NCBI GenBank assembly: GCA_029688955.1
Contig: JARUKZ010000016.1
Span: forward strand, 35,102-99,101
Reading direction: 5' to 3'
From: Chitinispirillales bacterium ANBcel5
Lineage (GTDB): Bacteria > Fibrobacterota > Chitinivibrionia > Chitinivibrionales > Chitinispirillaceae
Length of the DNA: 64,000 nt
Positions within the stretch are counted from its first letter, which is position 1; every line of letters begins with the position of its first letter. The position numbers and the translations under genes were made by a program. The notes below the pieces were generated by a model, which searched no databases, was not told where the DNA came from, and was given only the letters and a program-made list of their open reading frames with translations. Below, in pieces: positions 34,370-42,958 of the stretch.

Positions 34370-34553
34370 GAACGATAAAAAAAGAGGCAAACCATTCATA
34401 GGTGTTTATTTTAAATGCTGCAATATGTATGGTAGAATCTATATAAACAGTAAAAAGAGTGCATACGAAGGTAGGTGCCCTAAGTGTTTTAGAAAAGTTG
34501 CCTGCCTTATAGCTTCCCACGGAACCAGCTCCCGGTTTTTTGAAGTACAGTAA
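34362..34553 (+). CDS. Small zinc-ribbon-like protein
   Basis: A 63-residue protein with CC at residues 19-20 and CPKC at 39-42, a spacing that fits a one-zinc ribbon. Between them, YGRIYINSKKSAYEGR is a beta hairpin. The tail GTSSRFFEV is also conserved-looking. I recognise this as resembling small uncharacterised proteins of deltaproteobacteria-like genomes with the pattern CCxxYxRIYxNxxGxxYxGRCPxC. It overlaps the end of nadD by 8 bp in another frame, so it is translationally coupled. No function is assigned. Confidence 0.72.
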   Translation: MSENDKKRGKPFIGVYFKCCNMYGRIYINSKKSAYEGRCPKCFRKVACLIASHGTSSRFFEVQ

Positions 34554-34605
34554 AATCCATATTTTTGTGTCCTGCAAATACAGTTACACCTAAAAGACCT
34601 TAAAG

Positions 34606-35400
34606 ATGACAATGTATAAAAAAACAAAACACATTCGAAAACCTGCTGTTGCCGGGAAATTTTACAGCGCTTCTAAAACCATGCTTCTAAAAGAAGTGAA
34701 GAGTATGTTAGATGCTGTTCCAAATGAAAGAACGGATGTGCGCCTTTTGATTAGCCCCCACGCCGGGTATATCTTTTCTGGTGTTGTTGCGGCCAAAGGT
34801 TTTAAATTGGTTAGTAAAGAGATAAAGAGGGTATTTATCATTGGTCCATCTCACCACAAATTTGTGAATGGAATACACATATCCGATGCTCATTTTTATT
34901 CTACCCCCTTAGGGGATGTAGAAATTGATCTCCAGGTGGTAAATAAATTAAAATCAAATACACTAACGTGTAATACAGCTGATGCTGATTCACTGGAGCA
35001 CTGTATTGAGGTACAGCTTCCATTTCTTCAGGTACAGCTTGATGATTTTTTATTAATACCTATACTTGTGGGAAAAGTTGATCCAAAATGTGTTGCAGAT
35101 TTAATTTCTCCTTATATTGATTGTAATACTCTTGTTATTGCATCGTCTGATCTTTCCCATTTTAAAAATCAGCAAGATGCCAGACACATTGATGATAACA
35201 GTATAAAGACTGTAATAAAAGGTAATGCATATGAATTCATTGATGGTTGTGGAGAAAATGCCATACGCGTAATTATGCATTTGGCTAAAAAAATGAATCT
35301 TACTCCTTCTGTTTTGGATGCCCGAACATCCTTTGATACTGCACCTCAATTTGGATCAGGACAGAGAGTTGTTGGCTATACATCTATTGCTTTTTTTTAA
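34606..35400 (+). CDS. amrB: AmmeMemoRadiSam system protein B (MEMO1 family)
   Basis: A 264-residue MEMO-family protein. RKPAVAGKFYSA at the N-terminus, ISPHAGYIFSGVVAAKG (H52), IIGPSHHKF, DADSLEHCIEVQLPFLQ and SSDLSHF are the family's metal-site motifs, related to class III extradiol dioxygenases. In bacteria and archaea MEMO occurs with AMMECR1 and a radical SAM protein (AmrS); the system's reaction is not established. Here amrB is followed 12 bp later by amrA. No AmrS-type radical SAM gene is in the window, and the radical SAM protein at 3.4 kb is of the BioB type. ATG at 34606, with a second ATG two codons later. Confidence 0.92.
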   Translation: MTMYKKTKHIRKPAVAGKFYSASKTMLLKEVKSMLDAVPNERTDVRLLISPHAGYIFSGVVAAKGFKLVSKEIKRVFIIGPSHHKFVNGIHISDAHFYSTPLGDVEIDLQVVNKLKSNTLTCNTADADSLEHCIEVQLPFLQVQLDDFLLIPILVGKVDPKCVADLISPYIDCNTLVIASSDLSHFKNQQDARHIDDNSIKTVIKGNAYEFIDGCGENAIRVIMHLAKKMNLTPSVLDARTSFDTAPQFGSGQRVVGYTSIAFF

Positions 35401-35411
35401 GGAAATGCTCC

Positions 35412-36002
35412 ATGGGTGATAAATTCAATTTTTCTTTATTCAAACACACACAAGATTATCTTCTTGCCTCTGCAAGGCAAAGTATTGAAACTGCTGTGTG
35501 CAACAATACCACAATGGCCGAAAAAAAACCTCAAGAGAGTGTTCTTAACCAACCGTATGGTAACTTTGTTACTATCACCATTGCAGGTTCATTGAGGGGT
35601 TGTATTGGATGCATTGTGCCTGTACATGCATTATATCTAAGCATTATTGATAATGCCAAAAAGGCTGCATTACATGATCCCCGTTTCGCACCACTTTCTG
35701 TTGATGAGCTAAAAGAAATTCAAATCGAAATCTCAATTCTTAGCACTCCTGAAGAACTGTTATATGATACACCGGAAGATCTTTTACAATTATTAAACAG
35801 TGAAACTGATGGGGTTATATTAAAAAAAGATGGTAGAGAAGCCACATTTTTACCTCAGGTTTGGAAACAGTTACCAGATAAGGAGATGTTTTTAAAAAAA
35901 CTGTCACTGAAAGGTAATATGGGACCCAATGGGTGGAAAAGTGCTCAGGTTTTTAAATACAAGGTGCTTCACTTCTCTGAAAAAAAAGGGATAGAGTCGT
36001 AA
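35412..36002 (+). CDS. amrA: AmmeMemoRadiSam system protein A (AMMECR1 domain)
   Basis: A 196-residue AMMECR1-domain protein. The core GSLRGCIGCIVPVHALYLSI is the conserved LRGCIG motif, and ALHDPRFAPLSVDELKEIQI and EISILSTPEEL follow in the family order, with GVILKKDGREATFLPQVW at the end. The cysteine-containing LRGCIG motif is the likely active or binding site. It forms an operon with amrB. Its last 34 bp overlap the end of the convergent lytic transglycosylase gene, an unusually long convergent overlap. Confidence 0.93.
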   Translation: MGDKFNFSLFKHTQDYLLASARQSIETAVCNNTTMAEKKPQESVLNQPYGNFVTITIAGSLRGCIGCIVPVHALYLSIIDNAKKAALHDPRFAPLSVDELKEIQIEISILSTPEELLYDTPEDLLQLLNSETDGVILKKDGREATFLPQVWKQLPDKEMFLKKLSLKGNMGPNGWKSAQVFKYKVLHFSEKKGIES

Positions 36003-36742
36003 GAGTTTAACTGTTCCCTCATTCTATAATAACTCGCAAGTACTCTCTCATAGTATCCAACTGAAAGCGGTTCCTTTCTGATTAAATATCCTCTTATTGT
36101 ACCGGGGCCTTGATTGTAAGCCAGAAGCCCCAGTTTAAAACTACCAAACTGGCTTATAAGTCTTGTTAGATACGCAGTACCTATAACCGTATTTATCTCA
36201 GGGTCAAAAAGATCATTAGGGGAGAGGTTTTCTATTTCAAGGAAATCTGCAACTTCAAGAGCTGTATTATATTTGATCTGCATAAGCCCAAGGGCCCCAC
36301 TAAGTCTTCCACTTCTAAATCTTCCCAAAGCATTGGGGTTAAATGAACTTTCGACCTCTATAACTGCTAGTAACAATAGTGGATCATATCCAAACTGCCT
36401 ACTGTTTTTTAAAACGATATCTGTTAGACGATAAATAGTATTTGGTTGAACATTTCTTCTGATAGTCGATTTAAGTACAGCTGAAACATGGTACCTTTCT
36501 TGTAAATCTAACAAGTCTTTTCTGAGGTGGATTGTATCTTTTTTGTGATTAGCAATCTGTGTATCCAGATCTCTTAAAACAAATTCTTTTCTAATAATTA
36601 CTGAGCCAAGAAAAAGAAGGCAGATAAAGATAAGTGAAGCAATGATAAAAGAAAATAATTCAGATACCCATATTTCACCTTTTCTAAAGGTCACAAAGGC
36701 TTTTGCTGATTTTTGAGGTGAGCCTTTACTTTTCTTTTTCAC
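35969..36742 (-). CDS. Membrane-anchored lytic transglycosylase (SLT/GH23)
   Basis: A 257-residue protein with a basic cytoplasmic N-terminus, one transmembrane helix (about 28-50), a short coiled coil (55-85) and a periplasmic SLT domain (105-245). The catalytic glutamate is E131 in VIEVESSFNP; GALGLMQI (149-156) and AYNQGPGTI complete the family-1 lytic transglycosylase signature. It cleaves peptidoglycan with formation of 1,6-anhydromuramic ends. A GTG start at 36742 follows AGGGG and overlaps the upstream STAS gene by 17 bp, so the two are coupled. The combination with a membrane STAS protein is unusual. Confidence 0.9.
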   Translation of the reverse strand: MKKKSKGSPQKSAKAFVTFRKGEIWVSELFSFIIASLIFICLLFLGSVIIRKEFVLRDLDTQIANHKKDTIHLRKDLLDLQERYHVSAVLKSTIRRNVQPNTIYRLTDIVLKNSRQFGYDPLLLLAVIEVESSFNPNALGRFRSGRLSGALGLMQIKYNTALEVADFLEIENLSPNDLFDPEINTVIGTAYLTRLISQFGSFKLGLLAYNQGPGTIRGYLIRKEPLSVGYYERVLASYYRMREQLNSYDSIPFFSEK

Positions 36743-37346
36743 GAAGAACCCCTAACTGTTCCAGAGGTCGTATGCGCTCTTGTAGATAGTTTATTTCTAT
36801 AAGAGCTTCCTCTTTCCAGTGTGTTAGTTCGTGCAGTTCATTCTGTTGCTCATGAATTTTTTGGTTTTGGATGTTTATAATATATAAAAGTGAAAAAAAC
36901 CAACCACCAAGAATTATTAACATACATACCGCAAGTGGTTTGGATATTCTAAATCCGGTTTTTCGGTTAAGGGTATTACCTGTCCGGCGAAGAGAATAAA
37001 ACAGTTCTCTTTTATTTATAAACTCAGAGTTTGAGTAAATGGAGAAGATATTACTATAGGGAAGAAATGAATCATGTACCAAATCGTTTTTGAATACAAG
37101 CTTTAGCTCACCTTTTTTTCCTTTAAGGTTGTTTAGTAAGTTAACAAAGAACGGTACAACCTTATCTCCAATAAAATCAATCCTCTCTAGATCAAAAACG
37201 AAAGATCTGCTACCATCATCAATAAGCTTAAATATCTTCTCCCGTACGCTTGGTACCTCTTCATTATTAAAGGGCCCCGAAAGGGTGACCCATATTATAT
37301 CATTTTTGCACTCTAGAATAATATCAAGGGATTCAGATAAAATCAT
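36726..37346 (-). CDS. Membrane-anchored STAS-domain protein with coiled coil
   Basis: A 206-residue protein with a cytoplasmic STAS domain (about 8-105; VTLSGPFNNEEVPSVREKIF, SFVFDLERIDFIGDKVVPFF), a basic linker, one transmembrane helix (136-157) and a 40-residue coiled coil (158-197). The position where anti-sigma antagonists carry the phosphorylated serine is GD, not DS, so regulation by serine phosphorylation is not expected. The topology would put the coiled coil in the periplasm if the STAS domain is inside. It overlaps both neighbours (14 bp with the GH57-like gene, 17 bp with the transglycosylase), so the three products are likely to act together. AAAGG box before the ATG. Confidence 0.75.
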   Translation of the reverse strand: MILSESLDIILECKNDIIWVTLSGPFNNEEVPSVREKIFKLIDDGSRSFVFDLERIDFIGDKVVPFFVNLLNNLKGKKGELKLVFKNDLVHDSFLPYSNIFSIYSNSEFINKRELFYSLRRTGNTLNRKTGFRISKPLAVCMLIILGGWFFSLLYIINIQNQKIHEQQNELHELTHWKEEALIEINYLQERIRPLEQLGVLREKEK

Positions 37347-39258
37347 TTAATAAACCTTTCGATTTGATTTTACTGAATAAAAGTTTACCAACAAACGACC
37401 AGGATGAATTTCTTTTCAATTTGATTGGACAACATAGGTAAACTGGCGTACCAAATGGTTGATAAGGAATAGAATTCTGGTCGTAATTACCCGGCGGCAT
37501 GATAACATTGACTTTTTTCTGTGTTTTGAAAGTTAGCTTAACACCGGTTAAACAATCTTCTATAGACCATTTTGATGCTTCATTTAATTGAATAAACTCT
37601 TTACCAATAGAGTTATATCTCGATTTATCATGAATCAAAGTTGTGGCAGAGTTGAAAACTCCAGGGAGAGCAAAAGACATTTCTATAACAAACAGAAAAG
37701 TAACATCAGTTAAAGATGGATTATTCAGTTTGTAGGCAAAGGAGAGAATTGAATCCCCTTCATCGAGTCCAAAAACTTTTTCAAGATGTAGAGGGTGCTG
37801 TTTATCTTTAAACAAAAATGAACCCTGTCTATTCAATACAACTTTTACACCTGAACTTGATTTTTTAAATGTATAGTCATATGGTGCATCTGAAAAATTT
37901 CCTGAATCATTTATATCATTTTCCAATAGATGAGAAGAAAAAGGTTGATCTGGAAAAACTCTGTCTATAAAGGATAATTTGGAATTGTTAGGTGATATAA
38001 CATCTGGTTTATTACTGGTATTGGGATTATAAGCAGCGCATACATTAAAGGAGCGATCCTTATAATCCAATGCATAGACACGCGCTCCTTTTTTGTGGTC
38101 AATATAAAGCTTAAGGTTTTTATTTGACATAATAATGCTTTTATAGCCATTCCTCAAAAAGTCAATCAACCGGATTTGTCCACAGTGAGTTTGTTTTCTC
38201 TGAATTTCCCGATCGATATCAATAAGTCTTCCATAAGACCACAATCGGTCCTTTATATGGCTGAACCCTGAAACAGGTGATGGTAAAAACCTGTTAATAT
38301 CCTGCGCAAAGTATAGCATTTTCTTAAGTCTGAAGAGATTTTTGCTTGCAGAGTAATGGGAAATATCGTTACACACCTCCATCAATTTGCGCTGTATAAG
38401 GCTTATCTGGTCGTAACAGTGCAGGTGATTTAAAAAATAGGCATCCCAGGGTTTATTATTTGTGCGTACAAGGCATGAGGGTAAAAAGTAAAGACCTAGG
38501 GGTGGAGTGTTTCCAAGTACCTCCTGCACCCGGGAGGGCTGAATATGGAGAATGTTTTTGCTTATTTCTTCAGAAATTTTTGTAAGCCACTCATATTGTT
38601 TAGTTTTTTCTTCAGGATCGAGAGAGAAGAGGTATTTGACTATGAATGTAGAGTTATTAAGCTCTGCGGTACTATTTTCCTCAGATTGTTTCTCAATCCA
38701 ATCCTTTAAGCTCTCCGGAGCATTGTAGCGATGAAACGCTGTGTAGGGAAAAAATGCTATTGAACTACCCGTATGCTCTGTGATCCAATAGCCGTGACTG
38801 TTTTGGTGTTGTTTAGAGAGCAACTCTTTTGATACCACTGCATATTTGATTCCACATTTTCTGAAAATATCGATCTGTGAGGGTTCCCAGTTTGAGAATG
38901 GAGGTGAATAACCCATTGGAGCGTAACGGGTTAGGTCCTTAAATACCGAAGCTCCATAGTGAATATTCTCTGCGCTAAGCCATTGGGGAGAAAAGCTGAG
39001 GAAGGGTTCGGTATATCCGGTCGGAATCCATTCGATAAGTCCTTTTTTTTGGATATCTCTAAGAACAGATAATTTAAAGGGATCGATAAACTCAAGAATA
39101 TAGGCCGGAAGAATCAAATTAAAACGCAGGTGCGCGTGGGTGTTACATAAATTCGCTATGTTTTCTGAAAAACAATTGATCCCCTCCTCAATAACATCTC
39201 TTGTCATGAGGCTATTTTTGTATGGCTGAAGCAGCAGTATGAGTGTGTGGCGTTTCAT
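37333..39258 (-). CDS. GH57-like glycoside hydrolase/4-alpha-glucanotransferase homologue, possibly catalytically inactive
   Basis: A 641-residue protein with the layout of GH57 4-alpha-glucanotransferases: an N-terminal GH57 barrel (about 1-260), a helical DUF1925-like middle (260-380), and a C-terminal beta-sandwich (DUF1926-like, 390-640). Recognisable segments are KGLIEWIPTGYTEPF (73-87) and NWEPSQIDIFRKCGIKYAVV (123-142). The usual motif with the nucleophile Glu (ER.WEPS) reads PPFSNWEPS, so Phe121 sits at the catalytic position. The N-terminal HQP is LQP. The acid/base DD motif is replaced by a sequence around FFPYTAFHRY. These suggest loss of hydrolysis and a sugar-binding or regulatory role. 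It is the first gene of the operon with STAS and lytic transglycosylase genes. Confidence 0.7.
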   Translation of the reverse strand: MKRHTLILLLQPYKNSLMTRDVIEEGINCFSENIANLCNTHAHLRFNLILPAYILEFIDPFKLSVLRDIQKKGLIEWIPTGYTEPFLSFSPQWLSAENIHYGASVFKDLTRYAPMGYSPPFSNWEPSQIDIFRKCGIKYAVVSKELLSKQHQNSHGYWITEHTGSSIAFFPYTAFHRYNAPESLKDWIEKQSEENSTAELNNSTFIVKYLFSLDPEEKTKQYEWLTKISEEISKNILHIQPSRVQEVLGNTPPLGLYFLPSCLVRTNNKPWDAYFLNHLHCYDQISLIQRKLMEVCNDISHYSASKNLFRLKKMLYFAQDINRFLPSPVSGFSHIKDRLWSYGRLIDIDREIQRKQTHCGQIRLIDFLRNGYKSIIMSNKNLKLYIDHKKGARVYALDYKDRSFNVCAAYNPNTSNKPDVISPNNSKLSFIDRVFPDQPFSSHLLENDINDSGNFSDAPYDYTFKKSSSGVKVVLNRQGSFLFKDKQHPLHLEKVFGLDEGDSILSFAYKLNNPSLTDVTFLFVIEMSFALPGVFNSATTLIHDKSRYNSIGKEFIQLNEASKWSIEDCLTGVKLTFKTQKKVNVIMPPGNYDQNSIPYQPFGTPVYLCCPIKLKRNSSWSFVGKLLFSKIKSKGLLNDFI

Positions 39259-39340
39259 ACATAGAATTTATAATGAAGCCAGCAATTGATCAATAATTTT
39301 TGAAAGTTTTAGATAAACCCTCCTGTTTTAGTTGTTTTCC

Positions 39341-39369
39341 TTGATGCGGTTAGGCTTTCTATTTATATT
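39341..39369 (+). promoter_or_regulatory. Predicted sigma-70-type promoter of ppdK
   Basis: TTGATG at 39341-39346 and TATATT at 39364-39369 are separated by exactly 17 bp, an optimal spacing for a housekeeping sigma-70 promoter, matching TTGACA and TATAAT at 4 and 5 of 6 positions. It lies about 60 bp upstream of the ppdK start, which has a GGAGG ribosome binding site 6 bp before its ATG. Confidence 0.5.
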
Positions 39370-39432
39370 ATAGAGTTCTATTTACTTAGCTCCAAGTTGT
39401 TTTCACCGTCAACATAAAATGCGGAGGATTTA

Positions 39433-42153
39433 ATGGCAAAAAAGTACGTTTATTTTTACGGACCAGGTAAGGCTGATGGAAAAGCGGATATGAAAAATCT
39501 GCTTGGTGGTAAGGGTGCAAACCTTGCTGAAATGTGTAATCTGGGACTACCTGTTCCTGCTGGTTTTACAATCACAACAGATTGTTGTACCGATTATTTT
39601 GCAAACGGCATGAAATTTCCTGCAGAGATGGAAGAGCAGGTATTAAAAAGTTTGGCTGAAACTGAGAAAGCGATGGGAATGAAATTTGGTGATTCCAAAA
39701 ATCCTCTTCTTATCTCTTGTCGTTCAGGTGCAAGAATGTCTATGCCCGGGATGATGGAAACTGTTCTCAATATCGGTCTTTGCTCAGAAACAATCCCCGG
39801 TCTTGTTGAAAAGACCAAAAATGAGCGCTTTGTGTATGATTCATACCGTCGTTTGATTATGATGTACTCCGATGTTGTTATGGAGAAAGCTGAAGGAATC
39901 GAAGCTAAGGGTGGTGTTAGCATTCGTCTGCAGCTTGAAGAGATCATGGAAGAGCTTAAGAAAGAAAAAGGTTACAAACTCGATACCGACCTTACTGTAG
40001 ATGATCTTAAGTCGCTTTGTGACACATTCAAGAAGCATATCAAATCTGCTCTTGGAAGTGAATTTCCCGACAAACCAATGGATCAGCTTTGGGGTGGAAT
40101 TGGTGCAGTGTTCAAAAGCTGGAACGGAAAACGTGCCATCTCTTATCGTAACATTGAAGGTATTCCACACGAATGGGGTACTGCAACAAACGTGCAGGCT
40201 ATGGTGTTTGGGAATATGGGTGATTCATCAGCTACTGGTGTTGCTTTTACCCGTAACCCTGCAACCGGGGAAAACAAATTCTTTGGTGAGTACTTAGTGA
40301 ACGCACAGGGTGAAGACGTTGTTGCGGGAACACGTACACCTGCACCTATTAATGAAAGTACAAAGGGTGAACAGAATGCCCATTTGACTTCTCTTGAAGT
40401 TGGAATGCCTGAGCTTTATAAAGAGCTTGATGGAATTCAGAAGAAACTTGAAAAACACTACCGTGATATGCAGGACCTTGAATTCACAATTCAGGAAGGT
40501 AAATTGTGGATGCTTCAGACACGTGTTGGAAAACGCACAGGTACTGCTGCTTTGAATATGGCGATGGATATGCTGGATGAAAAACTCATCCAGGAAGAAG
40601 ATGTGGTGATGAGACTTAAGCCAGCTCAGCTCGATGAACTTCTTCACCCAATTATCGATCCTAAATCAGAAAAGGGTGCAGAAGCTATTCTTAAAGGATT
40701 ACCTGCAGGACCAGGTGGTGCAGCTGGTAAAATAGTATTTACAGCAGAAGATGCAGTTGAATGGGTAAACAAAGGTGAGCAGGTTATATTGGTACGTGAA
40801 GAAACAAACCCTGAAGACATTGAGGGTATGCGTGCTGCCATTGGTATCCTGACTGCTCGTGGTGGTATGACAAGTCATGCTGCACTTGTTGCACGTGGAT
40901 GGGGTAAATGCTGTATCGTTGGTGCAAGTGATTGTGAAATCAACCTTAAGGAAAAAACACTCAAAATCAACGATAAAACCCTTAAAGAGGGCGATGTAGT
41001 AACACTTAATGGTACTAAGGGTTACGTCTACAGCGGCGCTCTTGATATGATTGATGCTACTGAGAATCCAAGATTCCAAACGTTCATGAACATTGTTGAT
41101 AAGTTCCGTAAGATGGGTGTTCGTGCAAATGCTGATACACCTGAAGATGCTACTATAGCTCAGTCTTTTGGTGCTGAAGGTATAGGACTGATGAGAACTG
41201 AACATATGTTCTACGGTGAAGGTAGTGATGAGCCACTATTTTATCTGCGTAAAATGATACTCAGTAACACTTTAGAAGAACGTAAGAGCGCACTCGATCA
41301 GCTGCTTCCATACGTGAAAAAAGATATGAAGGCTACCATCGAAGCTATGAAGGGTATGCCTGTTACAATTCGTCTGCTCGATCCACCTCTTCATGAATTT
41401 GTACCTCAGAGTGAAGCAAAGCAGAAGGAAGTTGCTGATGCTCTCGGTATTTCTCTTGAAGATGTGAAAAAACGTGGCGATTCTCTCCATGAAGTTAACC
41501 CAATGATGGGACACCGTGGTGTTCGTCTTGGTGTAACTTATCCTGAAGTTACAGAAATGCAGATCCGTGCTATTCTGGAAGCTGCTGCTGAACTTAACAA
41601 GGAAAACAAAAAGTGTCTTCCTGAGATAATGGTTCCTGTTACATGTGATGAAAAGGAACTTAAAGATCAGAAAGCACTGGTCGAGAAAATCGCAGAAGAA
41701 GTAAAAGAAAAGTTCAAAATCGACAAACTTGAGTATCTCTACGGAACAATGATCGAAATTCCACGCGCTGCATTACTTGCAGATCGCATGGCCGAAGATG
41801 CTCAGTTCTTCTCTTTTGGAACAAATGACCTTACTCAGATGAGCTTTGGTTTCAGTCGTGATGATATCGGTGGGTTCCTTAGTGAATACCTCGATAGAAA
41901 GATCCTTAAAGACGATCCTTTCCAGAGCATCGATCAGGACGGAGTAGGACAACTGGTAGAATACGGTGTGGAAAGAGGAAGAAAAACCAAGCCAGAATTA
42001 AAGATTGGTGTTTGTGGTGAACATGGTGGAGACCCCGATTCTGTTGAATTTTTCCACGGACTCGGTCTTAACTATGTAAGTTGCTCTCCTTACCGTGTAC
42101 CAATTGCACGTCTTGCAGCTGCTCAGGCAGAAATTAAGGCTAAAAAAGCTTAA
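39433..42153 (+). CDS. ppdK: Pyruvate, phosphate dikinase
   Basis: A 906-residue PPDK that interconverts pyruvate + ATP + Pi and PEP + AMP + PPi. The N-terminal ATP-grasp domain (1-370) starts VYFYGPGKADGKADMKNLLG; the swivelling phosphohistidine domain has GGMTSHAALVARG with H482; the C-terminal PEP/pyruvate barrel has GTNDLTQMSFGFSRDD and the acid/base C861 in GVCGEHGGD. Size and motif order match the bacterial enzyme. In anaerobes it commonly works in the glycolytic direction with PPi or in gluconeogenesis. It is a single-gene unit with its own promoter candidate and a strong terminator. Codon use is visibly biased towards few codons, as expected for a highly expressed gene. Confidence 0.98.
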   Translation: MAKKYVYFYGPGKADGKADMKNLLGGKGANLAEMCNLGLPVPAGFTITTDCCTDYFANGMKFPAEMEEQVLKSLAETEKAMGMKFGDSKNPLLISCRSGARMSMPGMMETVLNIGLCSETIPGLVEKTKNERFVYDSYRRLIMMYSDVVMEKAEGIEAKGGVSIRLQLEEIMEELKKEKGYKLDTDLTVDDLKSLCDTFKKHIKSALGSEFPDKPMDQLWGGIGAVFKSWNGKRAISYRNIEGIPHEWGTATNVQAMVFGNMGDSSATGVAFTRNPATGENKFFGEYLVNAQGEDVVAGTRTPAPINESTKGEQNAHLTSLEVGMPELYKELDGIQKKLEKHYRDMQDLEFTIQEGKLWMLQTRVGKRTGTAALNMAMDMLDEKLIQEEDVVMRLKPAQLDELLHPIIDPKSEKGAEAILKGLPAGPGGAAGKIVFTAEDAVEWVNKGEQVILVREETNPEDIEGMRAAIGILTARGGMTSHAALVARGWGKCCIVGASDCEINLKEKTLKINDKTLKEGDVVTLNGTKGYVYSGALDMIDATENPRFQTFMNIVDKFRKMGVRANADTPEDATIAQSFGAEGIGLMRTEHMFYGEGSDEPLFYLRKMILSNTLEERKSALDQLLPYVKKDMKATIEAMKGMPVTIRLLDPPLHEFVPQSEAKQKEVADALGISLEDVKKRGDSLHEVNPMMGHRGVRLGVTYPEVTEMQIRAILEAAAELNKENKKCLPEIMVPVTCDEKELKDQKALVEKIAEEVKEKFKIDKLEYLYGTMIEIPRAALLADRMAEDAQFFSFGTNDLTQMSFGFSRDDIGGFLSEYLDRKILKDDPFQSIDQDGVGQLVEYGVERGRKTKPELKIGVCGEHGGDPDSVEFFHGLGLNYVSCSPYRVPIARLAAAQAEIKAKKA

Positions 42154-42184
42154 GTATTTGCTAAAAGTAGTTAGCTAAAATTGA

Positions 42185-42215
42185 GGCAAGGTCTAATTAG
42201 AGACCTTGCCTTTTT
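42185..42215 (+). terminator. Rho-independent terminator of ppdK
   Basis: GGCAAGGTCT at 42185-42194 pairs perfectly with AGACCTTGCC at 42201-42210 across a six-base loop, followed directly by TTTTT (42211-42215). It begins 31 bp after the ppdK stop. This is the clearest intrinsic terminator in the window. Confidence 0.92.
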
Positions 42216-42244
42216 CGGTTTATTGTTTATGAAAGGATAAAGAA

Positions 42245-42958
42245 TTGATAGATTTTGACCTTCATGTTCACACAATTTTCAGTAAGTGTGGGATTCACAC
42301 TGTACTGGAGTTGATAAACCAGGGCCGTGCTTTAGGTATGAAAGGAATTGCCATTACTGATCACGGCTTAACACTTGGTGGAAGACTGAATAATCCTTTT
42401 TTTGAAAGGTTCAAATCGCCCTTTAAGGATTTTGATGTACTAAAAGGGGTGGAGTGCAATATAATAGATGAAAACGGAGCGATTGATACCCCAGACTCAT
42501 TTATGCCATTTATTGATGTTGTGCTACTGGGAATACACCCAAACACTCAAAAAAAAATGGACTCATCTCAGTATACAGAAATGCTTATAAAAGCAATCGA
42601 TAAAAATCCATCTATCGATATAATCACACATCCAAATGATCCCTCTTATCCAGTTAATTATGAGGAAGTCGCACGGGTTGCCAGAAAAAACGGTGTTGCT
42701 CTGGAATTGAATAACTCTAAAATCATGTACAAAAGAAGTACTGTTGAGAATACATTGAAATTGGTCGAAGCATGCAAAAGTACCGGATGCACAATGGCTG
42801 TATGCAGCGATACTCATGCAATTCATGAGCTTGGAGATGATTCCTACGTTACACCCTTATTGGATAAAGTAGGGTTTCCTGAAGAGTTAATCGTTAACAG
42901 AGATACAACTACAACCTTGCAGTTTATTGAAAGTAGAAAAGAAAGAAAAAGAGCTTAA
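42245..42958 (+). CDS. PHP-domain metal-dependent hydrolase (YcdX-like)
   Basis: A 237-residue PHP-family protein. Metal-binding motifs are DLHVHTIFS near residue 5, ITDHG near 36, GVECNI near 67, and THPND and CSDTHAIHELG near 139 and 187. These fit the YcdX branch of phosphoesterases, which carry three metals. The start is TTG at 42245 with an AAAGGA box 7 bp upstream; the conserved first strand (IDFDLHVHT) immediately follows. It lies just after the ppdK terminator and is convergent with thpR, overlapping by 4 bp. The substrate is unknown. Confidence 0.88.
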   Translation: MIDFDLHVHTIFSKCGIHTVLELINQGRALGMKGIAITDHGLTLGGRLNNPFFERFKSPFKDFDVLKGVECNIIDENGAIDTPDSFMPFIDVVLLGIHPNTQKKMDSSQYTEMLIKAIDKNPSIDIITHPNDPSYPVNYEEVARVARKNGVALELNNSKIMYKRSTVENTLKLVEACKSTGCTMAVCSDTHAIHELGDDSYVTPLLDKVGFPEELIVNRDTTTTLQFIESRKERKRA

